DNA of 64,000 nucleotides from the NCBI RefSeq assembly GCF_019679455.1, contig NZ_JAIEZQ010000003.1:1-64000 (forward strand), in the 5' to 3' direction. This stretch comes from Nocardioides jiangsuensis. GTDB lineage: Bacteria > Actinomycetota > Actinomycetes > Propionibacteriales > Nocardioidaceae. Positions within the stretch are counted from its first letter, which is position 1, and every line of letters begins with the position of its first letter. The position numbers and the translations under genes are program-made. Positions 34,917 through 43,538 of this stretch are shown piece by piece. The notes under the pieces were generated by a model. The model was not told the origin of the DNA. It saw nothing but the letters and a program-made list of their open reading frames with translations, and searched no databases.

Positions 34917-36761
34917 CTAGAAGCGCAGGTCCCCGCTCAGCGGGAGCCGCAGCACGCTCGGGCGTGCGGGGCTGGTCGTGACCGTGACCGGCTGCACCGT
35001 CGGGTTGTTCGCGTACGCCGCGTCGCTGGCCGCCACCACCACCTGGATGCGGTGACCCTGCGCGAACCGGTGCACCACGCCCGGCAGCTGCACCCGCACC
35101 GGCCTCGTCACGTCGGACACCCGGACCGGGGAGACGAGCCGGTTCTTCAGCGTGGGCGTCCCGTCGGGCGCCACGTCGTACACCTTGGCGAACAGGATCA
35201 GCTGGCCCGCCGGACCGCCGTCCTGGGTGCCCGCCGCGAGCGGGGCGTCGAGCCGCAGCGTGAGCGTCGGTGACCCGACCAGGTCCGCCGGCGCGGCCAG
35301 CGGCCGGCTGGTGAACGCGGCGAAGGTGCCCGGCACGTCGGAGACGGGCTGGTTCACCTGGTTGCCCTCGACGCCGGAGGTCTCGGAGTACGACGTGGGC
35401 GCCCCCGGCGCGTTGGCGTACTGCTGCGAGCCCGGCCTGACCCGCGACGCGGCCGGCGTGAGCCGGTCGTCGCCGGTGAACCACAGCGACGCGGTGGGCC
35501 GCTGGGAGAACGACGGGCGCCGCGCGTAGGCCCGGGCCACGGCCCGCCCCGCGACGCCGGCGGAGGTGTCGTAGCGGACCCAGTCGCGGAAGTACTCGAA
35601 GCGGGGGCCCGCGGGCGCCGTACGGTCACCGCGCACGTGCCGGTCCATCCAGTCCAGGAAGCGGCGGCCGAGGTAGGAGTCGTCGAGCGACCGGGCGCCG
35701 AGGTCGAGCTCGCCGGGCGCCGGCGACCCTCCGGAGTGGCCCCAGGACTGCCACACCATCCGCGCCTCGGTGCCCTGGGCGCGCAGGGCGCGGTAGGTCG
35801 CCACCGCCTCCTGCAGGTTGAACAGGGTGTCCTTCTGGCCCTGCACGACCAGCGTCGGCGCCTTCACGCGGGAGGCGTACGACGCCACCGAGGCTTGCCG
35901 CGCGAGGTCGAGCGTCGTGCTGCCGGGGTACCCGAGGGTGTGCAGCTCGGCCACCGCCGCGCACGCCTCGTCGGTGAAGTTGGGGCAGCCCACGTTGCGC
36001 GCCGGGTCGACCGTCGCGTCGTCGACGCCGTCGATCACGCCGGCGCCGAAGAACAGGTCGGTCCACTGCCGCTTGTGGACGCCCGGGGTCCGGTAGGTGA
36101 CGCCGCGGGCGAGGTCGGTGTTGTTCGGGGCCAGGGAGTAGGAGAGGTCGTTCCAGGTGATGATCGGGATCAGCGCGTCGACCCGCCGGTCCTGCATGGC
36201 CACGGCGTACTGGATCTGGCCGCCGTACGACCCGCCGATCATCCCCACGCGGGGGTCGCCGGGTCGCTCCTGTGCGACGTAGCGGACGCGGCCGGCGCGC
36301 CCGGTGTCGGACCAGGTGAACGTCCGCTTGCCGGCCAGGACGCTGACCAGCTGGCGGCCCGCGCGGCCGTCCCACGCGGGGTCGTCGAGGTGGATCTTGC
36401 AGCCGGACCCGCCGAACCCGAGGCCGGAGTAGGACAGCACGGCGTAGCCCTCGCGGACGAAGCCCCGGGCGATCGCCTTCTGGTTGCCGTCCGCCTTGTT
36501 CCCGCCGAAGCCGTGCGTGGTGAGGATCGCGGGGACGCGGCGCCGTGCGGTCGCGCCGTCGGGGCGGTAGAGGTCGGCCGAGATCGTGCAGGGCTGGTCG
36601 CCGTCGGGGCCGACGAGCACGTCGACGCTGAGGTGGCGCAGCGAGTAGCCCGGCGTGGAGTCGATGACCGCCTGCGCGCCGGGCAGGCCGGGCGCGGCGA
36701 TCGTGAGCGTCGTGAGGGCGAGGGCGCCCGCGGCCAGGGCGGCGGTGGGTCGGCGTTTCAT
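34917..36761 (-). CDS. Secreted CocE/NonD-type S15 alpha/beta hydrolase
   Basis: This 614-aa exported serine hydrolase has an N-terminal signal peptide (MKRRPTAALAAGALALTT, cleavage near AQA). The alpha/beta-hydrolase domain carries LTTHGFGGNK and the nucleophile elbow GGSYGG. Its C-terminal 200 residues form the jelly-roll seen in the X-Pro dipeptidyl-peptidase and cocaine-esterase families (IQVVVAASD, PARPSVLRLPL). Members cleave prolyl peptides, beta-lactam side chains or esters; which one applies here is unknown. It is convergent with the B12-binding gene, with nine bases between their stops. Confidence 0.85.
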   Translation of the reverse strand: MKRRPTAALAAGALALTTLTIAAPGLPGAQAVIDSTPGYSLRHLSVDVLVGPDGDQPCTISADLYRPDGATARRRVPAILTTHGFGGNKADGNQKAIARGFVREGYAVLSYSGLGFGGSGCKIHLDDPAWDGRAGRQLVSVLAGKRTFTWSDTGRAGRVRYVAQERPGDPRVGMIGGSYGGQIQYAVAMQDRRVDALIPIITWNDLSYSLAPNNTDLARGVTYRTPGVHKRQWTDLFFGAGVIDGVDDATVDPARNVGCPNFTDEACAAVAELHTLGYPGSTTLDLARQASVASYASRVKAPTLVVQGQKDTLFNLQEAVATYRALRAQGTEARMVWQSWGHSGGSPAPGELDLGARSLDDSYLGRRFLDWMDRHVRGDRTAPAGPRFEYFRDWVRYDTSAGVAGRAVARAYARRPSFSQRPTASLWFTGDDRLTPAASRVRPGSQQYANAPGAPTSYSETSGVEGNQVNQPVSDVPGTFAAFTSRPLAAPADLVGSPTLTLRLDAPLAAGTQDGGPAGQLILFAKVYDVAPDGTPTLKNRLVSPVRVSDVTRPVRVQLPGVVHRFAQGHRIQVVVAASDAAYANNPTVQPVTVTTSPARPSVLRLPLSGDLRF

Positions 36762-36917
36762 GTGATTCCCATCTCGTGTGCGGAGTCACACCTCCAACGA
36801 GCCAGCCGCGCTGGAGGTACGTCGCGCCGCCGGGACCGGTCGCGCAACGCCCGGGGCACCGGGGGACGGGACGTGGTGGAGCGGGCCGGCTGACTGGCGC
36901 ACCCACCCCGCTCGCGG

Positions 36918-36923
36918 TACAAC
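36918..36923 (+). promoter_or_regulatory. -10-like hexamer before the epimerase gene
   Basis: TACAAC lies seven bases before the ATG at 36931, which has no clear ribosome site. This would give a leaderless or nearly leaderless message. Confidence 0.4.
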
Positions 36924-36930
36924 GAGGCCC

Positions 36931-37983
36931 ATGAAGGTCATGGTCACCGGAGGAACCGGGTTCGTCGGCGCGGGTGTCACCGCGGGGCTGGTCGGGGCGG
37001 GGCACGACGTCCGCCTCCTGGTACGGCGGCCCGCCCAGGTGCCGGCGTCGCTGTCCCCCTGGGGCGTGCGGGTGGACGACCTGGTCGAGGGCGACGTCCT
37101 GGACCCGGACGCGGTCGACCGCGCGCTCGACGGCTGCGACGCGGTGGTCCACGCCGCCGCCGTGTACTCCCTCGACGCGCGGCGTGCCGACGAGATGCGC
37201 CGCACCAACGAGCGGGCCGCCGAGCTCGTGCTGACCCGGGCCGTCGAGCGCGGCCTGGACCCGGTGGTGCACGTGTCCAGCACGGTGGCCCTCACCCGGC
37301 GCGGCGGCAGCGGCCCCGACCTCCCGCTCGGCGACGTGACGATGCCCTACACCGCGTCGAAGATCGCCTCCGAGGTGGTCGCGCGCCGGCTCCAGGACGG
37401 CGGCGCCCCGGTCGTGACCGTCTACCCCGGCGGCGTGCTGGGCCCGCACGACCCCTACCGCGGCGACCAGGGGGAGCGGCTGCGCTGGCAGCTGCTCGGA
37501 CGGCTCCCGCTGTGGCCCCGCGGCGGCACCCACGTGGTCGACGTACGCACGGTGGCGGACACCGTCGTGGCGGTCCTCCGGCCCGGCCGCGGCCCGCGCC
37601 GGTACGTGGTCCCCGGCCACCACGGCACGGGCGACCTGCTCTACTCAACGCTCACGGAGGTCACCGGCCGGCGGCTGCCGCACGTGGAGCTTCCCGAACG
37701 GGTGGTGGTCCCGGCGATCGGCGCGGTCGAGGCGGTCCAGCGCCGGCTGCCCGGCCGGCTGCACATGCCGACCGACCTCGAGGGCGTGGTGCTCGCCGTC
37801 CGCGACACCCGGGTCGACGACGGGCCGGCCCGGACCGAGCTGGGCGTGGCGCCGGCACCCTTCGACAGGACGGTCCGCGACACCGTCGTGTGGCTGGTGG
37901 AGTCCGGCCGGATGCCCGCGAGGTACGCGGGGAAGGCGCTCGGCCCGCGCGGTGAGCGCGGACGTGGCGAGGTGCCGGTGTGA
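36931..37983 (+). CDS. NAD-dependent epimerase/dehydratase family (extended SDR) protein
   Basis: This 350-aa Rossmann oxidoreductase begins with the NAD(P) loop TGGTGFVGAGV. The segment VVHAAAVYSLD fits extended SDRs. Ser in HVSSTVAL and the active Tyr-x3-Lys in YTASK are present. This set occurs in dihydroflavonol-reductase-like and sterol-dehydrogenase-like proteins, as well as sugar epimerases, so the substrate is not known. It is a single gene between the S15 hydrolase and sucCD. Confidence 0.82.
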   Translation: MKVMVTGGTGFVGAGVTAGLVGAGHDVRLLVRRPAQVPASLSPWGVRVDDLVEGDVLDPDAVDRALDGCDAVVHAAAVYSLDARRADEMRRTNERAAELVLTRAVERGLDPVVHVSSTVALTRRGGSGPDLPLGDVTMPYTASKIASEVVARRLQDGGAPVVTVYPGGVLGPHDPYRGDQGERLRWQLLGRLPLWPRGGTHVVDVRTVADTVVAVLRPGRGPRRYVVPGHHGTGDLLYSTLTEVTGRRLPHVELPERVVVPAIGAVEAVQRRLPGRLHMPTDLEGVVLAVRDTRVDDGPARTELGVAPAPFDRTVRDTVVWLVESGRMPARYAGKALGPRGERGRGEVPV

Positions 37984-38085
37984 CGGACCCTACGTGGTCG
38001 TGACGGGGGTTACAGGTCTAGTGTCGGCGGTGCAAATGCCCAGGCAAGCTTGCAGGCCGGAAGAACCGATAGGACGGGCTGAACC

Positions 38086-39249
38086 GTGGACCTGATGGAG
38101 TACCAAGCGAAGGAGCTCTTCGCGAAGCATGACGTGCCGGTCACCCTCGGCACTGTGGTCGAGAAGGCGGACGACGCCGCCGCGGCCGCCGAAGCCAACG
38201 GTGGCAGGGTCGTCGTCAAGGCGCAGGTGAAGATCGGCGGACGGGGCAAGGCCGGTGGCGTGAAGCTGGCCGAGGACCCCGACGAGGCCGTGGCCCGCGC
38301 GAACGACATCCTCGGCATGGACATCAAGGGCCACACGGTCCACCGGGTCCTCATCGCCCCGACCGCCGACATCGCGGAGGAGTACTACTTCTCCTTCCTC
38401 GTCGACCGGGCGAACCGCAACTACCTGTGCATCGCGAGCATCGAGGGTGGTGTCGAGATCGAGGAGGTCGCGAGGACCAACCCCGACGCCGTCGCGAAGG
38501 TCTCCATCGACCCGGGTACCGGTGTCGACGACGCCAAGGCCGCCGAGATCGTCGCCGCGACCCGCTTCCCGGCGGAGGTCGCCGACGAGGCGAAGGACGT
38601 CGTCAAGAAGCTGTGGAAGGTCTTCATCGAGGAGGACGCCTCGCTGGTCGAGGTGAACCCCCTGGTCCGGCTGGGCGATGGGCACCTCGAGGCGCTCGAC
38701 GGCAAGGTCACCCTCGACGAGAACGCCGACTTCCGCCACCCCGACCACGCGCAGTTCGAGGACAAGGCCGCCGCCGACCCGCTCGAGGCGCAGGCCAAGG
38801 AGAAGGGCCTCAACTACGTCAAGCTCGACGGCGAGGTCGGGATCATCGGCAACGGCGCGGGCCTGGTCATGTCCACCCTCGACGTCGTCGCCTACGCCGG
38901 TGAGGCCCACTCGGGCGTCAAGCCGGCCAACTTCCTCGACATCGGGGGCGGCGCCTCCGCCGAGGTGATGGCGAACGGTCTCCACATCATCCTGGGCGAC
39001 CCGCAGGTCAAGAGCGTGTTCGTCAACGTCTTCGGCGGGATCACCGCCTGCGACGCGGTCGCGAACGGCATCGTGCACGCGCTCGAGCTGCTCGGCGACG
39101 AGGCGAACAAGCCGCTCGTGGTCCGCCTCGACGGCAACAACGTGGAGGAGGGTCGCCGGATCCTCGACGACGCCAACCACCCGCTGGTGACGTTGGTCGA
39201 CACGATGGACGGTGCGGCCGACCGCGCCGCCGAGCTGGCAGCGAAGTAG
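38086..39249 (+). CDS. sucC: Succinyl-CoA synthetase (ADP/GDP-forming) beta subunit
   Basis: SucC is the nucleotide-binding and succinate-binding subunit of succinyl-CoA synthetase, a TCA-cycle step giving substrate-level phosphorylation. It is 387 aa, the normal length. It begins with [16 protein letters not shown], has an ATP-grasp body ([20 protein letters not shown]) and the conserved [13 protein letters not shown] and [13 protein letters not shown] segments. The start is GTG at 38086 (VDLMEYQ). It is 12 bases ahead of sucD. Confidence 0.97.
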   Translation: MDLMEYQAKELFAKHDVPVTLGTVVEKADDAAAAAEANGGRVVVKAQVKIGGRGKAGGVKLAEDPDEAVARANDILGMDIKGHTVHRVLIAPTADIAEEYYFSFLVDRANRNYLCIASIEGGVEIEEVARTNPDAVAKVSIDPGTGVDDAKAAEIVAATRFPAEVADEAKDVVKKLWKVFIEEDASLVEVNPLVRLGDGHLEALDGKVTLDENADFRHPDHAQFEDKAAADPLEAQAKEKGLNYVKLDGEVGIIGNGAGLVMSTLDVVAYAGEAHSGVKPANFLDIGGGASAEVMANGLHIILGDPQVKSVFVNVFGGITACDAVANGIVHALELLGDEANKPLVVRLDGNNVEEGRRILDDANHPLVTLVDTMDGAADRAAELAAK

Positions 39250-39261
39250 AGGTCTGAAGAG

Positions 39262-40146
39262 ATGGCAATTTTCCTCAACGAGAACAGCAAGGTCATCGTC
39301 CAGGGCATGACCGGCTCGGAGGGTCAGAAGCACACCCGCCGGATGATCGCCTCGGGCACGAGCATCGTCGGTGGCGTGAACCCGAAGAAGGCCGGCCAGG
39401 AGATCGACTTCGACGGCACCGCCGTCCCGGTCTTCGGCTCCGTCGCCGAGGCCATGGAGAAGACCGGCGCCGACGTGTCGGTGGTCTTCGTGCCGCCGGC
39501 CGGCACCAAGGGCGCCGTGGTCGAGGCCGTCGACGCGGGCATGCCGCTCGTCGTCGTGATCACCGAGGGCGTCCCGGTGCACGACACCGCGGAGCTCTTC
39601 GCCTACGCACAGGCCAAGGGCACCACCCGGGTCATCGGCCCCAACTGCCCGGGCCTGATCAGCCCCGGCAAGTCCAACGCCGGCATCATCCCCGCCGACA
39701 TCTCCAAGGGCGGCCGCGTGGGCCTCGTGTCGAAGTCCGGCACGCTGACCTACCAGATGATGTACGAGCTGCGTGACTTCGGCTTCTCCTCCGCCGTGGG
39801 CATCGGCGGCGACCCGATCATCGGTACGACGCACATCGACTGCCTCCAGGCGTTCCAGGACGACCCGGAGACCGACGCGATCGTGATGATCGGCGAGATC
39901 GGCGGCGACGCCGAGGAGCGTGCCGCGGCGTACATCAAGGACAACGTGACCAAGCCGGTGGTCGGCTACGTCGCCGGGTTCACCGCCCCCGAGGGCAAGA
40001 CCATGGGCCACGCCGGCGCCATCGTGTCCGGCTCGTCGGGCACCGCGCAGGCCAAGAAGGAGGCCCTCGAGGCCGCCGGGGTCAGGGTCGGCAAGACGCC
40101 GTCCGAGACCGCGCAGCTGATGCGGGAGATCCTGCAGAACCTCTGA
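39262..40146 (+). CDS. sucD: Succinyl-CoA synthetase alpha subunit
   Basis: SucD is the CoA-binding, phosphohistidine-carrying subunit of succinyl-CoA synthetase, 294 aa. The CoA fold is in [28 protein letters not shown] and [12 protein letters not shown] are conserved. The active histidine is in [12 protein letters not shown]. Its ATG follows sucC closely, with GAAGAG upstream, so both are from one message. A strong hairpin ends the operon. Confidence 0.97.
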   Translation: MAIFLNENSKVIVQGMTGSEGQKHTRRMIASGTSIVGGVNPKKAGQEIDFDGTAVPVFGSVAEAMEKTGADVSVVFVPPAGTKGAVVEAVDAGMPLVVVITEGVPVHDTAELFAYAQAKGTTRVIGPNCPGLISPGKSNAGIIPADISKGGRVGLVSKSGTLTYQMMYELRDFGFSSAVGIGGDPIIGTTHIDCLQAFQDDPETDAIVMIGEIGGDAEERAAAYIKDNVTKPVVGYVAGFTAPEGKTMGHAGAIVSGSSGTAQAKKEALEAAGVRVGKTPSETAQLMREILQNL

Positions 40147-40168
40147 CCCGTCCGGGCCAGGAGACGTA

Positions 40169-40206
40169 CGAAGGCCGCCGTACCCCTCGGGGTGCGGCGG
40201 CCTTCG
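40169..40206. terminator. Terminator between sucD and the sigma-operon membrane protein
   Basis: Arms cgaaggccgccg (40169-40180) and cggcggccttcg (40195-40206) form a perfect 12-bp stem with an inner cccc/gggg pair. It lies between convergent stops, and its right end abuts the stop at 40210. Confidence 0.8.
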
Positions 40207-40209
40207 CCG

Positions 40210-41655
40210 TCAGCCGGCCTCGCACGACCCGTCGGCGAAGACGCACATCTCCCCGGCGATGCTCGCGACATCGGCGTTGAGCTTCGCGGCGGCCGCGTCC
40301 TCACCTGCCGCGGACGAGGAGTCGGAGAGCTGGGCGACGAGCAGGGCACGGCCGACCTGGACGACTCGGGTCAGCGTCCGGCCCGGGACGCGCGTGTCCG
40401 TGTCGTCGGCGTACACCAGGCCGTCGATCCCCAGGACGGCGGGCGAGCCGTCGTACTCCTCCAGCGACCAGCGCATCTCCGAGGGGTCGGTGGGGTCGTC
40501 CGCCGACGTGCCGAGGATCTCGTTGCAGACGACCGCCGAGGATCGCAGCTGCCTCAGGGCGTCGGACGCCGCCTGCTCGGTCCCGAACACCAGCAGGTGC
40601 CGCCAGGCGTTCTCGTCCGGAGGTGATACCTCGACGCGGAAGCTGGCCGTCGGCTGGCTGGGCAGGTTCTCGGGACCGCCGCAGGCGACCGCGGACAGCG
40701 GGTCATCCTCGGTCCACGTCCACTCCGGCACGTCGCCGCCGGGGTTCGGCAGCCCGCGGGCGATCGTCTCCTTGTCGAACGACGCCGACTCCTCGGGGGT
40801 CACGCTCCCGCACGGGCCCTCCATCCACAGGCACCACGCTGCGCGCAGCACCGCCTCGTGGGAGTCCTCGAGCCGCTGCCAGGGCAGGCGCTCCTTCTGG
40901 CTCCGTCCGGACCGCGAGACGAACACCGACCGGCCGACCTGGGTGACGGTGAGGTCGACGAAGAACGGGTGGGAGCCGTCGGCGATGGTGGAGCCCTGGG
41001 CGATCAGCCAGGAGGGCGTGGTCTCGTTGCCGGGGGACCACTCGTAGTTCCAGTCCATCGGCTGAGCGCCGGGAGGTGTGTCAGCCCCTAGGCAGGCATC
41101 GGCCGCCTTCTTGAGCGCGGTGAGAGCGCGGTCGGCGGCCACGTGGTCCTCGTAGACGAACAGCTGCCGGCTCTTGCCCCAGAAGTCACCCTCGACCCAG
41201 ACGCGGCGGGCGGCGGTGCGCCGGTCGTCCCCGGGGAACGTGACCTCCTGTCCGGGGGCCGAGCACGGCAGGCCGTACCAGGACTGGTCGGTGGCGTCGT
41301 CGCGGAGGAGGTCGGTGGAGTCCACCCCTTCGGGGGCGTCGATGTCCTGGGCGACCGGGAAGTCCTCGGGGATCTCGCTCTGGACCGCCGGAGCCGCCGA
41401 GGCAGAGGCCGACGGAGACGGCGACGGGGACGTCGACATGGCAGGGCCTACAGGAGGCTCGGCGCTGGTCAGGTTGCCGGTCACGAACGCACCGCCGGAG
41501 GCGATGACGGCGACGGCTGCGGCGGCACCGACTGCCTGGAAGGCGGTGCGGCGCCGGCGCATCCGGTTGCCGCGGCGGCGGACCTCTGCCGGTGGCAGCG
41601 GGCGTGCGTCCAGGTTGCCGCTGAGGTTCTTCAGCTCGTCGAGGGGGTCACGCAT
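40210..41655 (-). CDS. Single-pass membrane protein encoded with a SigE-type sigma factor
   Basis: This 481-aa protein has a short basic cytoplasmic head (residues 1-38), one membrane helix (about 39-58), a Ser/Pro/Ala linker, and a large outside domain with scattered Cys and Trp. It overlaps the upstream sigma gene by eight bases. Such proteins usually act as the membrane partner or anti-sigma factor; no zinc-type anti-sigma motif is seen in the head, so that role is inferred from position. The outside part repeats a pattern (TVTQVGRSVFVSR, then TRVVQVGRALLVAQL) that also occurs in the fused sigma protein at 43539-45380, suggesting common ancestry. Confidence 0.78.
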   Translation of the reverse strand: MRDPLDELKNLSGNLDARPLPPAEVRRRGNRMRRRRTAFQAVGAAAAVAVIASGGAFVTGNLTSAEPPVGPAMSTSPSPSPSASASAAPAVQSEIPEDFPVAQDIDAPEGVDSTDLLRDDATDQSWYGLPCSAPGQEVTFPGDDRRTAARRVWVEGDFWGKSRQLFVYEDHVAADRALTALKKAADACLGADTPPGAQPMDWNYEWSPGNETTPSWLIAQGSTIADGSHPFFVDLTVTQVGRSVFVSRSGRSQKERLPWQRLEDSHEAVLRAAWCLWMEGPCGSVTPEESASFDKETIARGLPNPGGDVPEWTWTEDDPLSAVACGGPENLPSQPTASFRVEVSPPDENAWRHLLVFGTEQAASDALRQLRSSAVVCNEILGTSADDPTDPSEMRWSLEEYDGSPAVLGIDGLVYADDTDTRVPGRTLTRVVQVGRALLVAQLSDSSSAAGEDAAAAKLNADVASIAGEMCVFADGSCEAG

Positions 41656-42157
41656 GGCTCACTCCTTCCAGGTCGTCGGCGGGGCCGTCGCCGAGCAGCG
41701 ACATGAGGGCGGTGCGGCCGCGGCTGAGGCGGGCCTTGACGGTGCCGACGGGTACGCCGGTCTCGGCGGCGACCTCGACGACGGGCAGGTCGCACATGTG
41801 GTGGAGCACGATCGCCCGGCGCTGGGCCTCGGGGAGCTCGCGCAGGGCATGGACCAGGGCGACGTGGTCGGGGCTGAGCTCGGCTGCGCTCTCGCGGCGC
41901 TGGAGCGCCCGGTCGGGGTCGCGGCGAGCGCGGACCGTGCGCCGCCATCTGCTCACCGCGAGGCGGTACGCCGTGGTGCGCACCCAGGCCTCGGGTGCGT
42001 GTGCCTTCTCCAGCTGGCGACGGTGTGACCACGCCCGGACGAACGCCTCCTGGACGCACTCCTGCGCCTCGTCGCGGTCACCGATCATCGCGTGGATCTG
42101 TCCCACCAGCCGGCTGAAGGACGCGGTGTAGAAGCTGTCGAACTCCTCCGCATCCAT
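41648..42157 (-). CDS. SigE-family ECF RNA polymerase sigma factor
   Basis: This 169-aa sigma factor has only regions 2 and 4. Region 2 includes FDSFYTASFSRLVGQIHAMI and CVQEAFVRAWSH. Region 4 is LPEAQRRAIVLHHMCDLPVVE, followed by the helix-turn-helix GVPVGTVKARLSRGRTAL. It has the FxxFY start typical of SigE-family members. Translation is coupled to the membrane protein that follows. It likely directs a small regulon in response to an outside signal passed through that protein. Confidence 0.92.
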   Translation of the reverse strand: MDAEEFDSFYTASFSRLVGQIHAMIGDRDEAQECVQEAFVRAWSHRRQLEKAHAPEAWVRTTAYRLAVSRWRRTVRARRDPDRALQRRESAAELSPDHVALVHALRELPEAQRRAIVLHHMCDLPVVEVAAETGVPVGTVKARLSRGRTALMSLLGDGPADDLEGVSHA

Positions 42158-42272
42158 GTACTACCCCCGTAGTCGTCGTGGTGCTGCCCGACAGAACGTG
42201 CCGTGCCGTGGGCCGCCCTGCCCTGGTTCTACGCCCCGGCGAGGCGTCCGGTTGCACCCGGATTCGTCACGG

Positions 42273-43517
42273 TCAGGTCACGACGTTCCGGGTGGCGTAC
42301 TCCGGCCGCCGGAACTCCTCCTCCGCCATCACCGCGACTAGGTGGTCCACGGCGTCGTACACGTCGGCGTGGGTGACGTAGAGCGGGGCGAAGCCGAAGC
42401 GGGCCACGTCGGGCGTGCGGAAGTCGCCGACCACCCGGCGGGCGAGCAGGGCCTGCACGATGCCGTACGCGTCGGGGTGGCGCAGCGAGACCTGGCTTCC
42501 GCGCCGGGCGTGCTCGCGGGGCGTGACCACCTCGAGGGCGCCGCCGAGTCGTACGTCGACCAGCTCGATGAAGTAGTCGGTCAGCGACAGCGACGCCGCG
42601 CGCAGCTCGGCCGGGTCGACCCCCTCGAAGACGCCGAGGGCGGCCTCGAGCGCGCTGAGCGCCAGCACCGGCGGGGTCCCCGAGGCGAGGCGGCCGACGC
42701 CGGCGACCGGCTCGTAGCCGAGCTCCATGTCGAACGGGCGGGCGTGGCCCATCCACCCCGAGAGGGGCTGGTCGAGGTCGGCCTGGAGCCGCGGGGCGAC
42801 GTACATGAACGCCGGCGAGCCGGGCCCGCCGTTGAGGTACTTGTAGGTGCAGCCCACCGCGAAGTCGACGCCGGGCCCGACCAGGTCGACCGGGACCGCG
42901 CCCGTCGAGTGGCAGAGGTCCCAGAGGACCAGCGCGCCGGCGTCGTGGGCGGCGCGGGTGACCCCGGGCAGGTCGAGCATCTCGCCGGTGCGGAAGTCGA
43001 CGTGGGTCAGGGAGACCAGCGCGGCGTCCTCGTCGATGGCCGCGACGGGGTCGGCCGAGTCGCACCAGCGCAGCTCGAGGTCGAGCATCCTGGCCACGCT
43101 CGCCGCGATGTAGCCGTCGGTGGGGAAGGTCGCCCGTTCCAGCACGATCGCCCGGCGTCCCGGCCGGAGCCGGCAGGCCGCCACCATCGTCTTGAACAGG
43201 CTGACACTGGTGCTGTCGCTGACCCAGACGTCCTCGCCGGACACCCCGAGGATGCCGCCGATCCGGGCGCCGACCCGGCGGGGGAGGTTGATCCAGTCCG
43301 CGGTGTTCCACGACGAGATGAGGTCGCGCCCCCACTCCGCGGTCACCGTCTCCTGGAGCCGCTCCGGGACCGCCCGGGGCAGGGCGCCGAGGGAGTTCCC
43401 GTCGAGGTAGACGGTGCCCTCGGGCAGCAGGAACAGGTCGCGGCGGTCACGCAGCGGGTTCGCCCGGTCACGGGCGAGGGCGACGTCGCGGTCGAGGTGG
43501 GCGGGGAGTGCAGGCAT
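42273..43517 (-). CDS. kynU: Kynureninase
   Basis: KynU splits kynurenine into anthranilate and alanine in tryptophan breakdown, using PLP. It is 414 aa, normal for the family. Family features are YLDGNSLGALP at the N-terminus, SDSTSVSLFK, LWDLCHSTGAVPVDL and the PLP lysine in GCTYKYLNGGPGSPAF. The rest of the pathway (tryptophan dioxygenase, formamidase) is not in the window. Its start is 21 bases after the stop of the fused sigma gene on the same strand, so it may share that message. Confidence 0.95.
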   Translation of the reverse strand: MPALPAHLDRDVALARDRANPLRDRRDLFLLPEGTVYLDGNSLGALPRAVPERLQETVTAEWGRDLISSWNTADWINLPRRVGARIGGILGVSGEDVWVSDSTSVSLFKTMVAACRLRPGRRAIVLERATFPTDGYIAASVARMLDLELRWCDSADPVAAIDEDAALVSLTHVDFRTGEMLDLPGVTRAAHDAGALVLWDLCHSTGAVPVDLVGPGVDFAVGCTYKYLNGGPGSPAFMYVAPRLQADLDQPLSGWMGHARPFDMELGYEPVAGVGRLASGTPPVLALSALEAALGVFEGVDPAELRAASLSLTDYFIELVDVRLGGALEVVTPREHARRGSQVSLRHPDAYGIVQALLARRVVGDFRTPDVARFGFAPLYVTHADVYDAVDHLVAVMAEEEFRRPEYATRNVVT

Positions 43518-43538
43518 GAGCCGACTCTAGGGCCAGCC